From positions 5,146,001-5,210,000 of the forward strand of contig JASJZH010000003.1 in assembly GCA_037178975.1 (NCBI GenBank): a stretch of DNA of 64,000 nucleotides. Reading direction: 5' to 3'. The notes beneath the pieces are model-generated. The model was given only the letters and a program-made list of their open reading frames with translations, searched no databases and was not told the origin of the DNA. The position numbers and the translations under genes are program-made. This document shows positions 1 through 11,260 of this stretch, piece after piece. The stretch is from Oscheius tipulae. Taxonomy: Eukaryota; Nematoda; Chromadorea; Rhabditida; Rhabditidae. The first letter of the stretch is position 1, and every line of letters begins with the position of its first letter.

Positions 1-465
1 GAACTTCCAATTCTTCCTCCTCATCAGCGCCTTGACTTTCGTCGAGATCCTGGCTTGTTCTCCGGCTCAAACCCCAGACGCCTCGAATGCCACCACCACT
101 GCCAAGCCAGTCAGAAGAAGAAGATCGGTGGAATCTGTCCGACTGACCCTTGTCACCAACGCCGACTTCGATGCCTCTACCAACAGTGTCGTCTACCAAC
201 AGATCAAGACTGTTCTTCGCGAGTTTGCTAAGAGCCAGAACATCAAGTACGACAAGAGCCAGGTCACCGAGACTGTCAAGGACAACGCCGGAAAGTTTGC
301 CATCGAATATAGGTTGATGATCGGATAGTTGAGAAATAACCAGAATTCAGTGGAAATCTCGGCTGTGAGGAGGTCAAGCACTTCGTACAGGGAGTCAAGG
401 CTCAGACCCAGGAGATCTCTTTCGTTCTCCTCAACTGTGGATCCCAGCCTCTTCAAATCCTTTAA
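1..465 (+). CDS. small secreted precursor, copy 1 (5' truncated)
   Basis: The window opens inside a hydrophobic signal peptide (frame starting at base 2, ending near ILACS), so the ATG lies just off the left edge. A Ser/Thr/Ala-rich linker and a basic RRRRS stretch that looks like a furin-type cleavage site follow, then a roughly 100-residue C-terminal part with a VTLVTN-like strand (here LTLVTN). A 28-nt-scale intron at about 322-349 separates GKFAIEYR from the last exon, which ends LLNCGSQPLQIL before TAA at 463-465. The same architecture and C-terminus recur in the gene at 11261-11790, so this is a paralogue. I do not recognise the family. A processed secreted protein is inference from the signal peptide and dibasic site. 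Confidence 0.75.
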
Positions 466-490
466 AGTGTTAAAAGAATGGGAAATGGCG

Positions 491-496
491 AATAAA
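491..496 (+). terminator. polyadenylation signal AATAAA
   Basis: A canonical AATAAA lies 26 nt after the stop of the secreted-protein gene, on the same strand and before the oppositely oriented genes that follow. Confidence 0.6.
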
Positions 497-532
497 AGTT
501 TGGTATGACTCAGTTTTTTTGAATCAAACAAC

Positions 533-727
533 TCACTGCTTGACGATGTCAAAGACAGCATAGAATGCTAGCAAAGTGACGAAGAGCCCTCCAATGTTTA
601 TGAGGGCCAGAATACATCCGAGAAGAATCTTGACAGAGAACACCATCTCGATTGCAGACAGACAGGTAAAGAGAAAGAAACTCGGCGAAACAATCTTACA
701 GAGTCGGATTAGAGTAATGTCAGTCAT
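533..727 (-). CDS. possible small hydrophobic membrane protein
   Basis: A 64-codon open frame on the minus strand encodes a very hydrophobic peptide with one or two possible membrane segments (one around residues 30-58, ending FDIVKQ). An internal GTAAGA donor and an AG before a second ATG would instead give a spliced 5' UTR and a 37-residue single-pass peptide starting MVFSV. It begins 30 nt after the stop of the ground-like gene on the same strand. I do not recognise it. It could equally be chance or 3' UTR of the neighbour. Confidence 0.3.
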   Translation of the reverse strand: MTDITLIRLCKIVSPSFFLFTCLSAIEMVFSVKILLGCILALINIGGLFVTLLAFYAVFDIVKQ

Positions 728-757
728 TCAATTCCGAGAAAGATTTAATTAATAAGG

Positions 758-1427
758 TCACTTGAGCCGAGCTCGAACCACGTCGCTGAGCTGCTTAAAC
801 ACGTAGCACGTAACGTCTCCAACAGTTTCCTGGCAGAACTTTTCAGTATTTGTGATGTAGGAAAAGTCGCCTCGGGCACAGATGACATTGTAACGACCCT
901 CCATGTTGGACTCTGCTTCGGCTTGGATCCTCTTCTTGGCTACTGAAGTCACACGGTCCATGTTCTGAAAGAAGAGTTCTTTTAAAATTATTGTTAGTAC
1001 CTGAATGATGATCTCTCTCAGTTGCTCGCTGTTGCACTTGGCATCAACTTTGACCACCTCGTCCAGAACGTCTCTCTTCAGCCGAATGGCTCTCTAAACC
1101 TGTCTTTCTTTATAATAAGAGTTTAATCGCTACCTGTGGTTCGGTAGCTGGCACATCCTGATCAACAATGAAAGTTCCGTTGCTCAACGGCTCCGTTTCC
1201 CTCTTATGTATCTTCCTACACGAACAAGTAGGACAACAAGGTGCCTACTTTCTGTTCAAATGGAAGAAATATGAACTCACAGGCTGGGGACACGGTTGAA
1301 CTGCCGGGCAGACGGGAACTGTGGGACAGACTGGCTGTGTTTGGCAGGGCGAGCATCCACAGCTGTTCCCGGTCGGGAAGAGGAATGAAAAGGAGGAGAT
1401 GGGAAGAAGGAAAAGTAGAATGAACAT
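758..1427 (-). CDS. ground-like domain secreted protein (grl family)
   Basis: Start chosen at 1427 because it opens a good signal peptide (MFILLFLLPISSF). A cysteine/proline-rich segment follows (repeated C-P and P-V-C-P units, then APCCPTCSC after a 36-nt intron). The C-terminal 90 residues match the ground-like domain of nematode hedgehog-related proteins: a KCNS cysteine, a helical linker, then YNVICARGDFSY, a KFC cysteine and VTCYVF, ending at TGA (758-760). Four exons fit, with introns near 1226-1261, 1095-1134 and 965-1001. Family members are secreted cuticle or epithelial proteins found in nematodes. No splice acceptor lies just before this ATG, unlike most housekeeping genes here. Confidence 0.88.
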
Positions 1428-2185
1428 TTGGGAGAGGAGTATGGACGAAACTACGGACTTGAAGTGGGTCACTGGCTGGCGGATTAGGCGGCTCAAAGAC
1501 ACGGATTGCGTGGTGACTGACTGGAACGGATGGGTCCATTGTCGAATTGAGAGATCTCTTTAGATGGTTAAAAAAAAAAGTGAACCTTTGAGTATCCATT
1601 CATGCTACAATGGTAACATACTCAACGAAAGAAGGTAAGAAAACGTGATGCCCTGATCGTCATTCTCATCAAGGTTCCTGCACATGAAGCAACTCGTCTT
1701 CACCATCGCTCTAAGAATATACGAGTAGACAACTTTCCATTAGCACCTGCCCCTAGCGGAAGGTCACTTATTAGATGATTGATTGATCCACATTCCTGAT
1801 GCAAGCTTCTTATTCTCACACACCTTGATAAACTTCCCAGAACGTATCTTAAACAATTTCATCTGGCTCACGTCTTTCGTTGGATCGTTGGTAAGTTCAA
1901 TATTTTACCTGATTTCTGGGACGGACGCAATACCAGTCCGTTACAGATCAAGTCTTGTCAGATTAACTACAAGTGAGGCTGATCTGTAATCATTGTAACA
2001 CCCTATATACGACGACTACTGCTCGATTGCGGTAATTTTTGGTTTTCTCGTCAGGAAGCAGCAGTCAAGTTCTGTAATCTCTACTCATTCATCAAATTAG
2101 CGTCAAAATGTCTTGTGTGGACCTCAAAAGTGTAAAATTTATTACAAAAATGAAAATACGGTAAACGACACGTAATATACCCGTA
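1428..2185. other. intergenic, small inverted repeat
   Basis: No coding region is supported between the ground-like gene and the 3' end of CDC23. TTACAGATCA at 1941-1950 is repeated as its exact complement at 1980-1989, with an inner CTTGT/ACAAG pair, so a short nested hairpin can form. The minus-strand AATAAA of CDC23 is seen as TTTATT at about 2138. Confidence 0.5.
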
Positions 2186-4354
2186 TCAGTCATAAGAGAC
2201 GTCTTCTTCGCCGTCAGAGATCTGCATATCCGCCGAGATGTCGCCTGCTGTAGTTGGAACGTCGAGAACTTCCTCTTCTTGTGCGGCAATATCGCGCAGA
2301 ATTTTGCGCCCTTCTTCAGCAATCTGAAGAAATTCTTTTGGAAAATGCAAGAACAAGACTTACACTGTCACAAAGAAGGCAGCGTTCGGCAAACTTCTTC
2401 GATTTGTCCCATTCGCCTTTACCGAAATTATGTTTGGCAAGAAATTGTATGATGTAAGGCACATTGTCATTGATCATCTGTACGACTCATTTTGTGCAAA
2501 AAAAAACCAAAAAAGTAACCTCCATCGAGTCCAGCGCATTCAGATATTCCTCGTAAGTCCGTGCCGCCTTGTCCATCATGTCTTCTCGTTCGAATATCTT
2601 GGCCAGATGCCAAAGAGCTGTTCCTTCGACGTCGCCGTTTTTATGAGCTGCTGTGAAGCATTTCAGTGCGTCACGAGAACGTTCCATTTTGCTATAGATC
2701 AGGCCAAGAGCTACGAGGATTCGCGAGTCACTCGGTCTGAAACAAGTTCATGAAAAAGAATAAACAAGTAAAATGTACCTGCATTTATGAGCCTCCTGGT
2801 AGTAGTAAAGAGCATAGACGTTCATTTTGAGGATGTCGTAGAGTTGGCCCAGACCGTACCAGGCGCGATATTCCTGTGGATCAATTTCGATGGCTCTTCT
2901 GTAGGCCAAACAGGCAGCCGAGTTGTTTTTGAGTTCGACAAACTCGTGTCCGATGACTACCCAAATGCTGGCCTGTTTGGGATTGAGACGGAGAGCCCGT
3001 TGGAAAAATCGAATAGCCTGCTCATGCTCTCCTCTGATCGTATAGTAATTACCTATAAATAACTTAGTTTACTTAGAATGTACTAGAAACTAACCGACGA
3101 TGTAAGCAGTCTCCCAGTAGAATTTGTGGGTTTTGTAGAAAGAATGGGTTAGAGAAGTCAGCTCCGTCCTTTCAGACTGAAAACTGAATCAGTGATGGAA
3201 TAATTAAGAAAACGTACCATACAGAAAAGGGAATCACAATAAAGATGCATGTCCTCGATTCTTAACGGATCCATTTCTCGCAGTTTCATGAACAGTTCTA
3301 TCGCAGTCGTATGGTCCAGCATACGATCCGCCATGGCTGCACGATGGGAAAGAAGAGTCGGCACATTGGGGAACCCTCTGGTCAGTAACTGTTCCAGCTT
3401 CTCGGCCGCTTGTCTGTTAGCTACGTTTTAAAATGGATACGATCCAACCTGTCGTAATTGAAGTGTCTGAGAGCCAGCGATGCGAACCAGTCCGGCATCC
3501 AATTGGTGGCTCCTTGCTTCTCCAGACAATATATAGCGTGGACGTCATTCGGAGTAGGAATCAACTCGACGATTTCATCCCAGGCTGGCCAAAGACGCGG
3601 TTCCATCTCGATGGCTTTCTTCATACTAGCAAACGCTCCAGCACTGCTTCCGATGGAGCGTTCTATCTTGGCCAATCTAAAAAATAAATTGGAAAAGATT
3701 GAATAAAAAAACTCACAAGTAGTATAGGAAGGCATCAAATTCTTCGAGATTCTCGTTGGACATGTCTCTGAGAAGCTCGGCCAGATCGTGATCGTCCCTA
3801 TTTTCGTACCCACTACTCGTTATTTTGTGATCGAGCGCCTCAGCCTCGTTTTCTAGCTTGATTTTCTCACACATCTGAAGAGTATTTGTATAAAGCAAAT
3901 GTAAAACATACCAAATATCGGCTCCAATAGTAGAGGAACTTGTTGACGAGGCTATCATTCTTCACTTTACTCAGATAGTAGCATGCACGAGCGAATTCTT
4001 TTGTCAGACACAGGCTCCTCGCCAAGGTGACACTTCTGTTTGCTACAGTTATTCGTGGTTCTTCCTGAAAACTTGTTAGAAGTCGGCTGATGCAACGTAC
4101 CTTGGACGAAGACGGCTTTTCCTCTTTGTCGAAATCAGTGATCCATTGTTCCGGGACGAATTGTAGCACTTCGGCTGTCCTGAAATTGAAATACTTCTGG
4201 TGAAGGAGAAAAAAACATACCATTTCACAGTGTCAGTCATCATTCTCTCTTGGCATTCCTCTTGCAGCCACAGAAGGTTGCCGACGACACTGACGCCGTC
4301 GATTTGCTGACTGCAGAAGGTCTTGTTCGAAGTGAGAATGCTAATGTCCGCCAT
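2186..4354 (-). CDS. cdc23: anaphase-promoting complex subunit 8 (CDC23)
   Basis: A long TPR protein (about 560 residues in some 12 exons) starting at 4354 and ending TGA at 2186-2188. The middle and C-terminal TPR repeats carry CDC23 signatures: KFYWETAYIVGNYY, RAYYGLGQLYDILKM-like text (here WYGLGQLYDILKM), YALYYYQEAHKCRPSDSR and a GDVEGTALWHLAKI segment, then an acidic tail. CDC23/APC8 is a scaffold subunit of the APC/C ubiquitin ligase, which drives mitotic exit in the nucleus. The C. elegans counterpart is mat-3. A splice acceptor (TTTATAG) lies 6 nt before the ATG, so trans-splicing is likely. All introns are about 35-50 nt. Confidence 0.92.
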
Positions 4355-4514
4355 GTTCCACTATAAAGGATATTGTGGCATTGTGCAACAGAAAAGAAAA
4401 AAGAGATCAACGATAAACTACATAATACATGTGGTGCAAATTCAATTTTAAATTCAAATGTGGATGCTGCACGTAATTTGGGGCGGAGATAGAGACTAGA
4501 AACCTTCTATTTCT

Positions 4515-4874
4515 TTGCATAGTATCTCGGAGAAAGAGAGTGACTTGAGCAAAGCGACTAAACCCGAAGAACATAAGAAAAAAGTGGCAATCAGCCCGTG
4601 CGACGGTTCACACAACTCTATCCGAGGGCCGGATCTCACGCTCAAGCCCGTGCGCTTCATTCTCGAAAAAGATATCGTCTGGTTCGGCAACTGCAAGCAA
4701 ACTTCAAATCGGTTAGCTTTTTTCGATTTATGGGCACCAAAAATGCATGTTCACCCGAAAAATACGCCAATTTTCAAGCCCTTCTACGACGGAACACACA
4801 AGACCTTAGTCGACGAGCACAAAAAAGCCAGACCTCTTCGATTAGAATGGATCCTTGTGTTAGGTAGACGTTGA
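4515..4874 (+). CDS. uncharacterised basic protein, start unresolved
   Basis: An open frame from about 4515 to TGA 4872-4874 has coding-like third positions. It begins with a hydrophilic Lys/Glu-rich part (KPEEHKKKV), contains KPVRF and DIVWFGN, and ends in a basic LVLGRR. No in-frame ATG opens it. One possible upstream exon (ATG near 4430, GT donor near 4474, acceptor CATAG at 4520-4522) gives an odd cysteine-rich N-terminus and is not convincing. A second frame over 4730-4867 also looks protein-like, so an internal intron may switch frames. I do not recognise it. KPVRF resembles a PP1-docking motif, which alone is weak evidence. Confidence 0.4.
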   Translation: MHSISEKESDLSKATKPEEHKKKVAISPCDGSHNSIRGPDLTLKPVRFILEKDIVWFGNCKQTSNRLAFFDLWAPKMHVHPKNTPIFKPFYDGTHKTLVDEHKKARPLRLEWILVLGRR

Positions 4875-5111
4875 TTCTTGTTTCTTTATGTTATTGAGAA
4901 TGAGTAGTATTCTCCGAAGCTTCCCGAGACAGGATGTTAGTTTTATTGGGCAAATGATGGTTTAATTAAACACAACAGTAACAGCGAAACTTCCAGAAAC
5001 AAAACTACTCGTAGTATTTGTCTACACGAAAAAAGTGGCAACAACAAACAAGGGGGTAATTAAAATTACTGTACAAAACTAGCAATATGTGTCCACAGGC
5101 AAGGGGACAAA
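4875..5111. other. short intergenic between converging genes
   Basis: AT-rich, 3' ends of the unknown plus-strand gene and of the minus-strand zinc-finger/RGG gene. No further gene is seen. Confidence 0.4.
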
Positions 5112-6930
5112 CTAGTCACTTTGTGGGGAGCGGGAGAAGGAGCGATCACGCGAGAGAGACTTCCTCTTGGTGTCGGATCGGTTGGATGGCGGTGAACGAC
5201 TACGGGAGTAGGAACGACGTGCGGGAGGACTGCTGCGACGAGGAGAACGAGAGCGCGAGCGGTTTCTAGAAAAGTATTCTTGGAGACAACAAATTAAGGG
5301 TTTACCTGTCTGCTCCTCCGCTACGACCGCCTCTGAAGCCTCCACGTCTGCCGCCGCCACGATCCCCACCACGTCCACGGCTGCTGTGACGATCGCCGCC
5401 TCTTCCGCGTCCATCTCCACGGCTGGAGAATCTGGAAATCGTGCAATCATTAATGTCCAAGCGCCAGTATTTAGTAAGTTTAAGTCTCGTAGGTTAGACA
5501 GCAGACTAAGAGCCAGAGGTCTTGAGTTTGATCCCCCGCACATGCAAATCTGTCTTTTTCAGCATAGCTCAGACGGTGAGTGGTCAAACTTGGAACCAAA
5601 CAACCCTGGTTTGAGCGAGTAATTCTTAGCCCCAAATGGGCGATAGCCAATTGTTGTAGGTAAGAAACATAGTACGTACCCGTCACCGTCTGCTCCAAAT
5701 CGCGGCTTTCTTGGATCTGGGCAGTCCGAAACATGATGGCCTTCCTTTCCGCGGTTGAAACATCCGCGCGGTCTGTCCGAGTCTCCGCCGCGTCCGCTTC
5801 CACGAGGACGATCAGAGCTTCCTCCTCCCCCATTTGTCTCGAAGCGATCGTTGAAGTTGCTGCCAGATCGAGGGGGTCCATCCCGGCTTCCGAAGCTGTC
5901 ACGACCGCCGCTGTCCATGTTGTCACGAGCTCTCGTTCCACGGCCCACGTCGGCTTCCTGGCTGAATGGGTTGGAGCCACTGAAAATAAGCTTTTATAAT
6001 AGGCCGTTGAGGGAAAAACCAACTTCAGGAACGGAATCATCTGTGACACGATAGACTGCTTCCAGTCCTCTGGTATGCTGCTCAACATGATGCCGTCGAG
6101 TTGATTGGCAAAATTTTTAGCGGCCAGTTCATTGCCTTGGGGTGCGGACGGAGCACGTGCTACAAATCTGCATTGGAAAGCGATAAGCTGTGGCCAACTA
6201 ACGTAGATTGGCATTGACGCAGCTGTTGGAAAAGTCCCTCTGGCGGAAGTCATTGTAGAAGGGTGTCCTGGGCTCGTATCCGTCGCGCGAATAGGTTGGT
6301 GTCTTCGGCGGCTCTATCTGATGGAAATTTCTGCTGATAGCACCTAAAGAATTAGAAGCTCTCTACGGTTCAGGCAGGTTTCGCAAACCTGTCAAATCTT
6401 CGCGCCGGCTAGGGCAACAACGCGCCACCCGGTCAAGCCAAGGCGCGCGCTGTTTACAAAGCTGATCCGGTCGGCAAAAGCCAGCTGCCTGGTTCAGAAA
6501 ACTTACCATTCTGTCCACTGACGGCGAACATATGTCTGAGATAGGAGGCCGTGATCAAATTGAAGGCTTCGCACAGCTGGGGATCGTTGTTCGGCGTGTC
6601 GAGGTCTAGGCAGGGAATGTGCTCGATGCGGTGATGTGGGTAGCACCTCTTATGGTCGAACATGAAAATCTTGTTGGTGAAGAAGGCCGGACAGCTTAGG
6701 CATTTGTATTCGAAGAACGATGTTAAGCTGAAACTTTTGGATAAATTTGATGTTTTTGGCAGCTCCACAGGTAGAAATCACGAAAAAACGTACTTCTTAT
6801 CCTTGACGTGGTAGTTGAGGTGCTCGAAGAGCGTGATGAGACTGAAGTCTTTGTTGGCGCGACAGCCCGGCACCAGACAACAGAAGCGCAAGGGAGCCGC
6901 GTTCATCTCTTGGGGGCTGGAGATTTCCAT
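5112..6930 (-). CDS. zinc-finger, RGG-box and RS-rich protein (probable RNA binding)
   Basis: Starts at 6930 (MEISSPQEMN) and ends TAG at 5112-5114. The N-terminus has two Cys/His clusters that look like zinc fingers (CCLVPGC with an H-x3-H-like pair; CLSCPAFF with later HH). A linker with a conserved-looking helix (NFANQLDGIM) follows, then Gly/Arg-rich RGG text, one CCHC-type zinc knuckle in which the second cysteine is arginine (CFNRGKEGHH...C), more RGG and a C-terminal RS domain. This suggests a nuclear mRNP or splicing factor, but I do not recognise the orthologue. A 248-nt intron (5432-5679) is unusually long for this window and contains a tRNA-like insertion. Confidence 0.7.
5485..5625 (+). 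repeat. dimeric tRNA-like (SINE-like) insertion in an intron
   Basis: On the strand opposite the host gene there are two tRNA-like modules. The first has an A-box-like TAGGTTAGACAG near 5490 and a B-box-like GAGTTTGATCC at 5524-5534. The second has a very good A box, TAGCTCAGACGG at 5565-5576, and a weaker B-box-like GGTTTGAGCG near 5608. Spacing between boxes is within the range for pol III internal promoters. Neither module folds into a clean tRNA by eye, so a tRNA-derived SINE relic is more likely than a functional tRNA. Confidence 0.4.
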
Positions 6931-7714
6931 GAAAGGGTGAAAAGATTAAGGAAAGAGAAAAATTAGTCTTTACAGGGAAAAGTGTGACACGGGCAAATTG
7001 GTCCAACTTTTTGCGGGGTTTCAGTCTCCAGGTTTCGCATCATCTTCACTTCATTTCCATACAAAAACGTGACAAAATACGGCAAAAAAAACAATGATAA
7101 GAGAAAAATGCAGAAACAACAGGTGAAATTTGCTGCCAAGAAAAAATATTAAAGAACTAGCGCGGCGGGTAACACAAAAAAACACATTACAAACTAAAAA
7201 GGAATAAAAATATTTCGAACTGGTTAAAAAAGTTTGAACTGTTGTAAAACACTGAGCTGCATCATATATTGTAAGATTCAGGCAATTCCTTTATAAAACA
7301 GGGATTTTCTAGATATAATCGTCTCTTTAAAATCTGGGATTGCTACTCGTATGTTTTTTTTCGTCATTCAGCTCCTAAATGCTACTACTGGCTTCTCTGT
7401 GGGGTAAACGACCACTGGAAAGGTGAAAATATGCACATTTATTAAGAAAAAGAGGCTTGTATCATCAGAGAGATTATAGCAATTCCGAACTCTCGCCCTT
7501 CTCAAATTTGAATTGGGCCTATTTGGCGCGAAAAAAATTAGGAATGCAACTTCCATGGCGGTGAATCGTGGATGCATGTCAATGTTCCTATTTTCACTTT
7601 TTACTCAATGAAGGAAGTCCGTTTTATTATAACACACAGTATAAGTTGAAAGAACGTTTATTTATTGTTAAAATAATATGGTCTTCGTCTTTTAGTGCAT
7701 TTCGCAAACTTTTC
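6931..7714. promoter_or_regulatory. AT-rich intergenic with an E2F-type site
   Basis: No gene is supported. It holds TTTGGCGCGAAA at 7522-7533, which matches the consensus E2F/DP site. It lies about 590 nt upstream of the minus-strand zinc-finger/RGG gene and 180 nt beyond the stop of the DHHC gene. TTTATTTATT near 7658 is the minus-strand polyadenylation signal of the DHHC gene. Confidence 0.45.
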
Positions 7715-8550
7715 TCAGTTTGTAGCCGTAGTGGGTACCGTGGTAGGGGTCGTAGTGGGTGTCAAGGTATCTACGCAAGGTATCAGCCAACTCCAAACTG
7801 GTCCCATTACTGAGCTGACGTTTTCCTTCCAATTTCCGTATACGGTGTAGTCTGCAAGCTTTTCTTTTTCACTAGCGCCTTCGAGAAGTGACTCTTCAAT
7901 GATTGTCCTGTTGCGCATCATGTTAGGAAGTTGTGTTTTCAGAAGATACACGACCGAGGCGAGAACCGTCTGAATACTTTTTAATTGCGAAGTGTTTGTG
8001 TACTTACCAGAGCGTTGATTACGGCGCTGACAACAAATTGTTCCTCGAAAGAGACGTCCTCTCCCGAAGTCCAATAATGATAAATGGCTCGGTAAAAGCA
8101 GGGAAAGCAAAGATAGACGGCGTAGAGACCAAGAATTCCCGGCCAGATGAGGAACAGAATGTAGAACTTGTGATTGTGGTGATGGACACACATTTGAAGA
8201 ATTGGGCAATGGTGGTCCATACGAGGAATACACCTACGACAGACGCGGCAATGATGGGTCCTTTCAGGCTTCAGAATATCGCACTTTTCACAGTATTTGA
8301 CCTGGCTGACGTGTTCGGTCTCCTGTCCAGTTGCCTTAGAACGACAGGAGCCTTTTTGAATAGCGACTGGCGGAGTCAAGACTGCATGAAAGAAGGAGAA
8401 GACGATGATGAGCCAGGTGAAGATAAGAGTGGCCAATTTCCAGTCGGCGTAGGACGTTTCGGTTCGTGCAAGAACCAGCACAGTTAGCTCGTTGAACCAG
8501 ACGAAAAGAGCCACTTGCCAGCCAACTACTGCCAGCCACCAGAAGCGCAT
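7715..8550 (-). CDS. DHHC-type palmitoyltransferase with divergent core
   Basis: Two exons (intron about 7971-8009), start 8550, TGA at 7715-7717, about 265 residues. Two membrane segments at about residues 5-30 and 40-60 are followed by the cysteine-rich domain (CEKCDILKPERTHHC, CRRC) and DHHC at 112-115, then two more membrane segments and a Thr-rich tail. The enzyme family transfers palmitate to cysteines of membrane-associated proteins via the DHHC cysteine. The conserved stretch after DHHC departs from consensus: the usual P-W is P-I, and CVG is CVH. The catalytic DHHC and zinc-binding Cys/His are intact. A splice acceptor lies 8 nt before the ATG. It diverges from GUF1 with 264 nt between starts. 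Confidence 0.88.
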
Positions 8551-8814
8551 AGTTCCAACTGAATTCCGTAGCTATCCAAAAGGAACACTTTTCGCTAGTT
8601 TTCATAGTGAACTTTTATTTGCACACATTTATTGCTCAGTCCTTTACTATTAACAGTGGAATAAGGTTGTAGTCATCCAGCGGTTTCTACTGTGAGTGAA
8701 AAGGAAAGTCCGCACTTGCGTATACCATCATTTTCCTTTGAAACTCCCAGTTTTCTCTTCTTTTCCTCCACATTTCGAATCAACTGTTTTCAGAGATGCA
8801 CCGGAGGTAATAAG

Positions 8815-11189
8815 ATGTCCAGCTCCAAACTTTCTGTAAAACTATTTCACATTTACAAGCACGGCCATAAAAGGATAAGATGCTATTCATTGAAAAGTGA
8901 TGATCCAACTCGTCTTATCGATCTCAGCCAATTTTCACCAGACAAAATCAGGAACTTTAGGTAGGCAAGTTCACTGAGTAAACCTTTGTTTTTCAGCATC
9001 GTCGCTCACGTAGACCATGGAAAAAGTACGCTGGCCGATAGACTTCTGGAGATGGCAGGCGTTGTAAAACCAGGAGAACGAGAGCATCAAATGTTGGACA
9101 AGTTGCAAGTCGAAAGAGAGCGTGGAATCACAGTCAAAGCTCAAACCGTCGCTCTGCCTTACAAAGTAAGCTCTTCTTTTGCTACTTCATGGGGTTTCTA
9201 GGGTTATCTGCTGAATATGATTGACACACCTGGCCATGCCGACTTTTCAGCCGAAGTATCCCGATCTTTAGCCGTTTGCGATGGAATCCTGCTGCTCATT
9301 GCAGCCAATCAAGGTGTCCAAGCACAAGTAAGTCTTCTTCACCGTTTGCTTCAATTTTTCGTTCAGACAATCGCTAACTTTTGGCTAGCACTCGAACGAA
9401 ATGTAACGATGCTCCCCATTATCAACAAAATCGATCTCAGTGGAGCGAATATCCCAAAGGTGTGTTGTAGCTTACGATAAAACAGCAAGTTTAGGCTGAA
9501 ACACAGCTGAAGAATTTGTTCGAGTTCGAGCCGAAGGATAGTCTGAAAATATCGGCGAAATCGGGAATAAACGTGGATAAAATATTCGATGAAATAGTCC
9601 AAAAAATACCAGCACCTACGGCCAAGAGAGATTCTCCATTTAGGTTATTTTTAAGCTAAATTTGTTTTATGCAAAGCCGTTTCAGAGGTCTAATTTTCGA
9701 CTCTTCTTTCGACCATTTTCGTGGAGCCATAGCCTATGTTCTGGTCAAAGAAGGATCAGTGAAAAGGGGCCAGAAAGTTCGCAGTTACCACAATCAGCGT
9801 GAGTACGATGTAATAGAGGTTTAGTGCTTTGTTTTCTGACAATTTTCTCGGTTTAGGTAGGAATAATGCAACCTGATATGTCGCCCTGCACAGAAATCTA
9901 CGCGGGACAAGTCGGCTACATCATTTGCAACATGAAAACAGTCAAAGTAAGCCCATCTATTTCTTATTTTATGAGAAAGTCGAGGAATCAGCCGTGGGCG
10001 AGACTCTGTTTGATCCAGCCACATTAGAAACAGTAGAACCATTTCCTGGATTCAAGCCAATCAAACCGACCCTCTATGCTGGTCTTTTCCCCTTAGAAAC
10101 GAGCGATTACGAAGTCTTGAAGCAGGTAATTCGTACCTTTTTCTCGATCCGACAAAAGTATAGGCAGTCGAGCGTCTGAGTCTTAACGACCCTTCCGTCA
10201 CAATCACTCCCGACTCTTCCCCGGCTCTCGGTCTCGGCTGGAAAGTCGGCTTTCTCGGTGTCCTTCACATGGAAGTGTTTGGTGCTCGTCTTGACCAAGA
10301 ATACGGAACCAGTGTCATTCTAACACAGCCCTCTGTCGAATATCGAGCTATTGTCAAAGACAACGAGGGGATTCGAAAAAGGCGATTTGATGGCAAAGGA
10401 GAGATAAAGATTTTGGATGCGAGCAAGTTCCCCGAAGAAGGCGATATCGACAAGTTTTTGGAGCCGATGGTCAAGGTAACAACTTACTTTTTTTCCTTCA
10501 AACGCAGACTCAGGTTCGAATGATAGTTCCAGCCGAACAGATGGGTCTAGTGAATGGACTCTGTAGTGAAAGTCGCGGCGAAAGAGGCGAAATCAGTTCA
10601 ATCGATGAGGATCGATTGATGATCATTTGGAGACTACCTTTAGCCGAGGGTTTGTCTGTTTTACCTAGTGCAATCACATTCCTTTACAGTTGTCGTTGAT
10701 TTTTTTGAGCGTCTTAAACGTCTGACATCCGGCTACGCCTCATTCGACTATGAACACGACGGATACAACGAGACGAAACTTATCAAACTCGCTCTGACCA
10801 TCAATGGAAAGGAAATTCCCGAGTTCTCGCAAATTGTTCCGGCCGCGATGGCCAGAGAACGAGCCAAAACACTGGTTCATCGGCTGAAGAGGGAAATCCC
10901 GAGACAGCAGTTCGAAGTCAACATCAAAGGTAAGAGTCGCCATTTTTTGTTTTGATAAAGTGTACTGTTTACAGCATGCGTAGGAAGCTCAACGAAGGCT
11001 CTCTCTCAAGTGACCATCCAGCCGATGAAAAGAGATTTCACCCAACTTCTGAAGGGAAATTTCGGCAAGGGCGGAATGGAGAGACTGAACAAAAAGCTGA
11101 GTCATCAGACGAAGGGAAAAGAACGAATGAAAACTCTCGGATCCGTTCAGATCCCGAAGGAAGCCTTCCTCAACGTGCTCAAAAATTAA
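8815..11189 (+). CDS. guf1: mitochondrial translation factor GUF1 (LepA/EF4)
   Basis: About 650 residues in 12 exons from ATG 8815 to TAA 11187-11189. A basic leader of about 48 residues (mitochondrial targeting likely) precedes the GTPase domain: AHVDHGKST (P-loop, near residue 52), RERGIT (switch I), DTPGHAD and NKID. The EF4-specific C-terminal domain ends with [11 protein letters not shown], FGKGGMERL- and [14 protein letters not shown] text, diagnostic of LepA over EF-G. LepA/EF4 is a ribosome-binding GTPase implicated in elongation or back-translocation under stress, here in mitochondria. An AG acceptor at 8792-8793 precedes a short out-of-frame ATG and the chosen start. Confidence 0.95.
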
Positions 11190-11260
11190 CCATTACGGGT
11201 TACTTAGGATTTGTTGCTGTTGTTTGTTATATTTCTAGGTAGTTTTATACATAAAAATTA

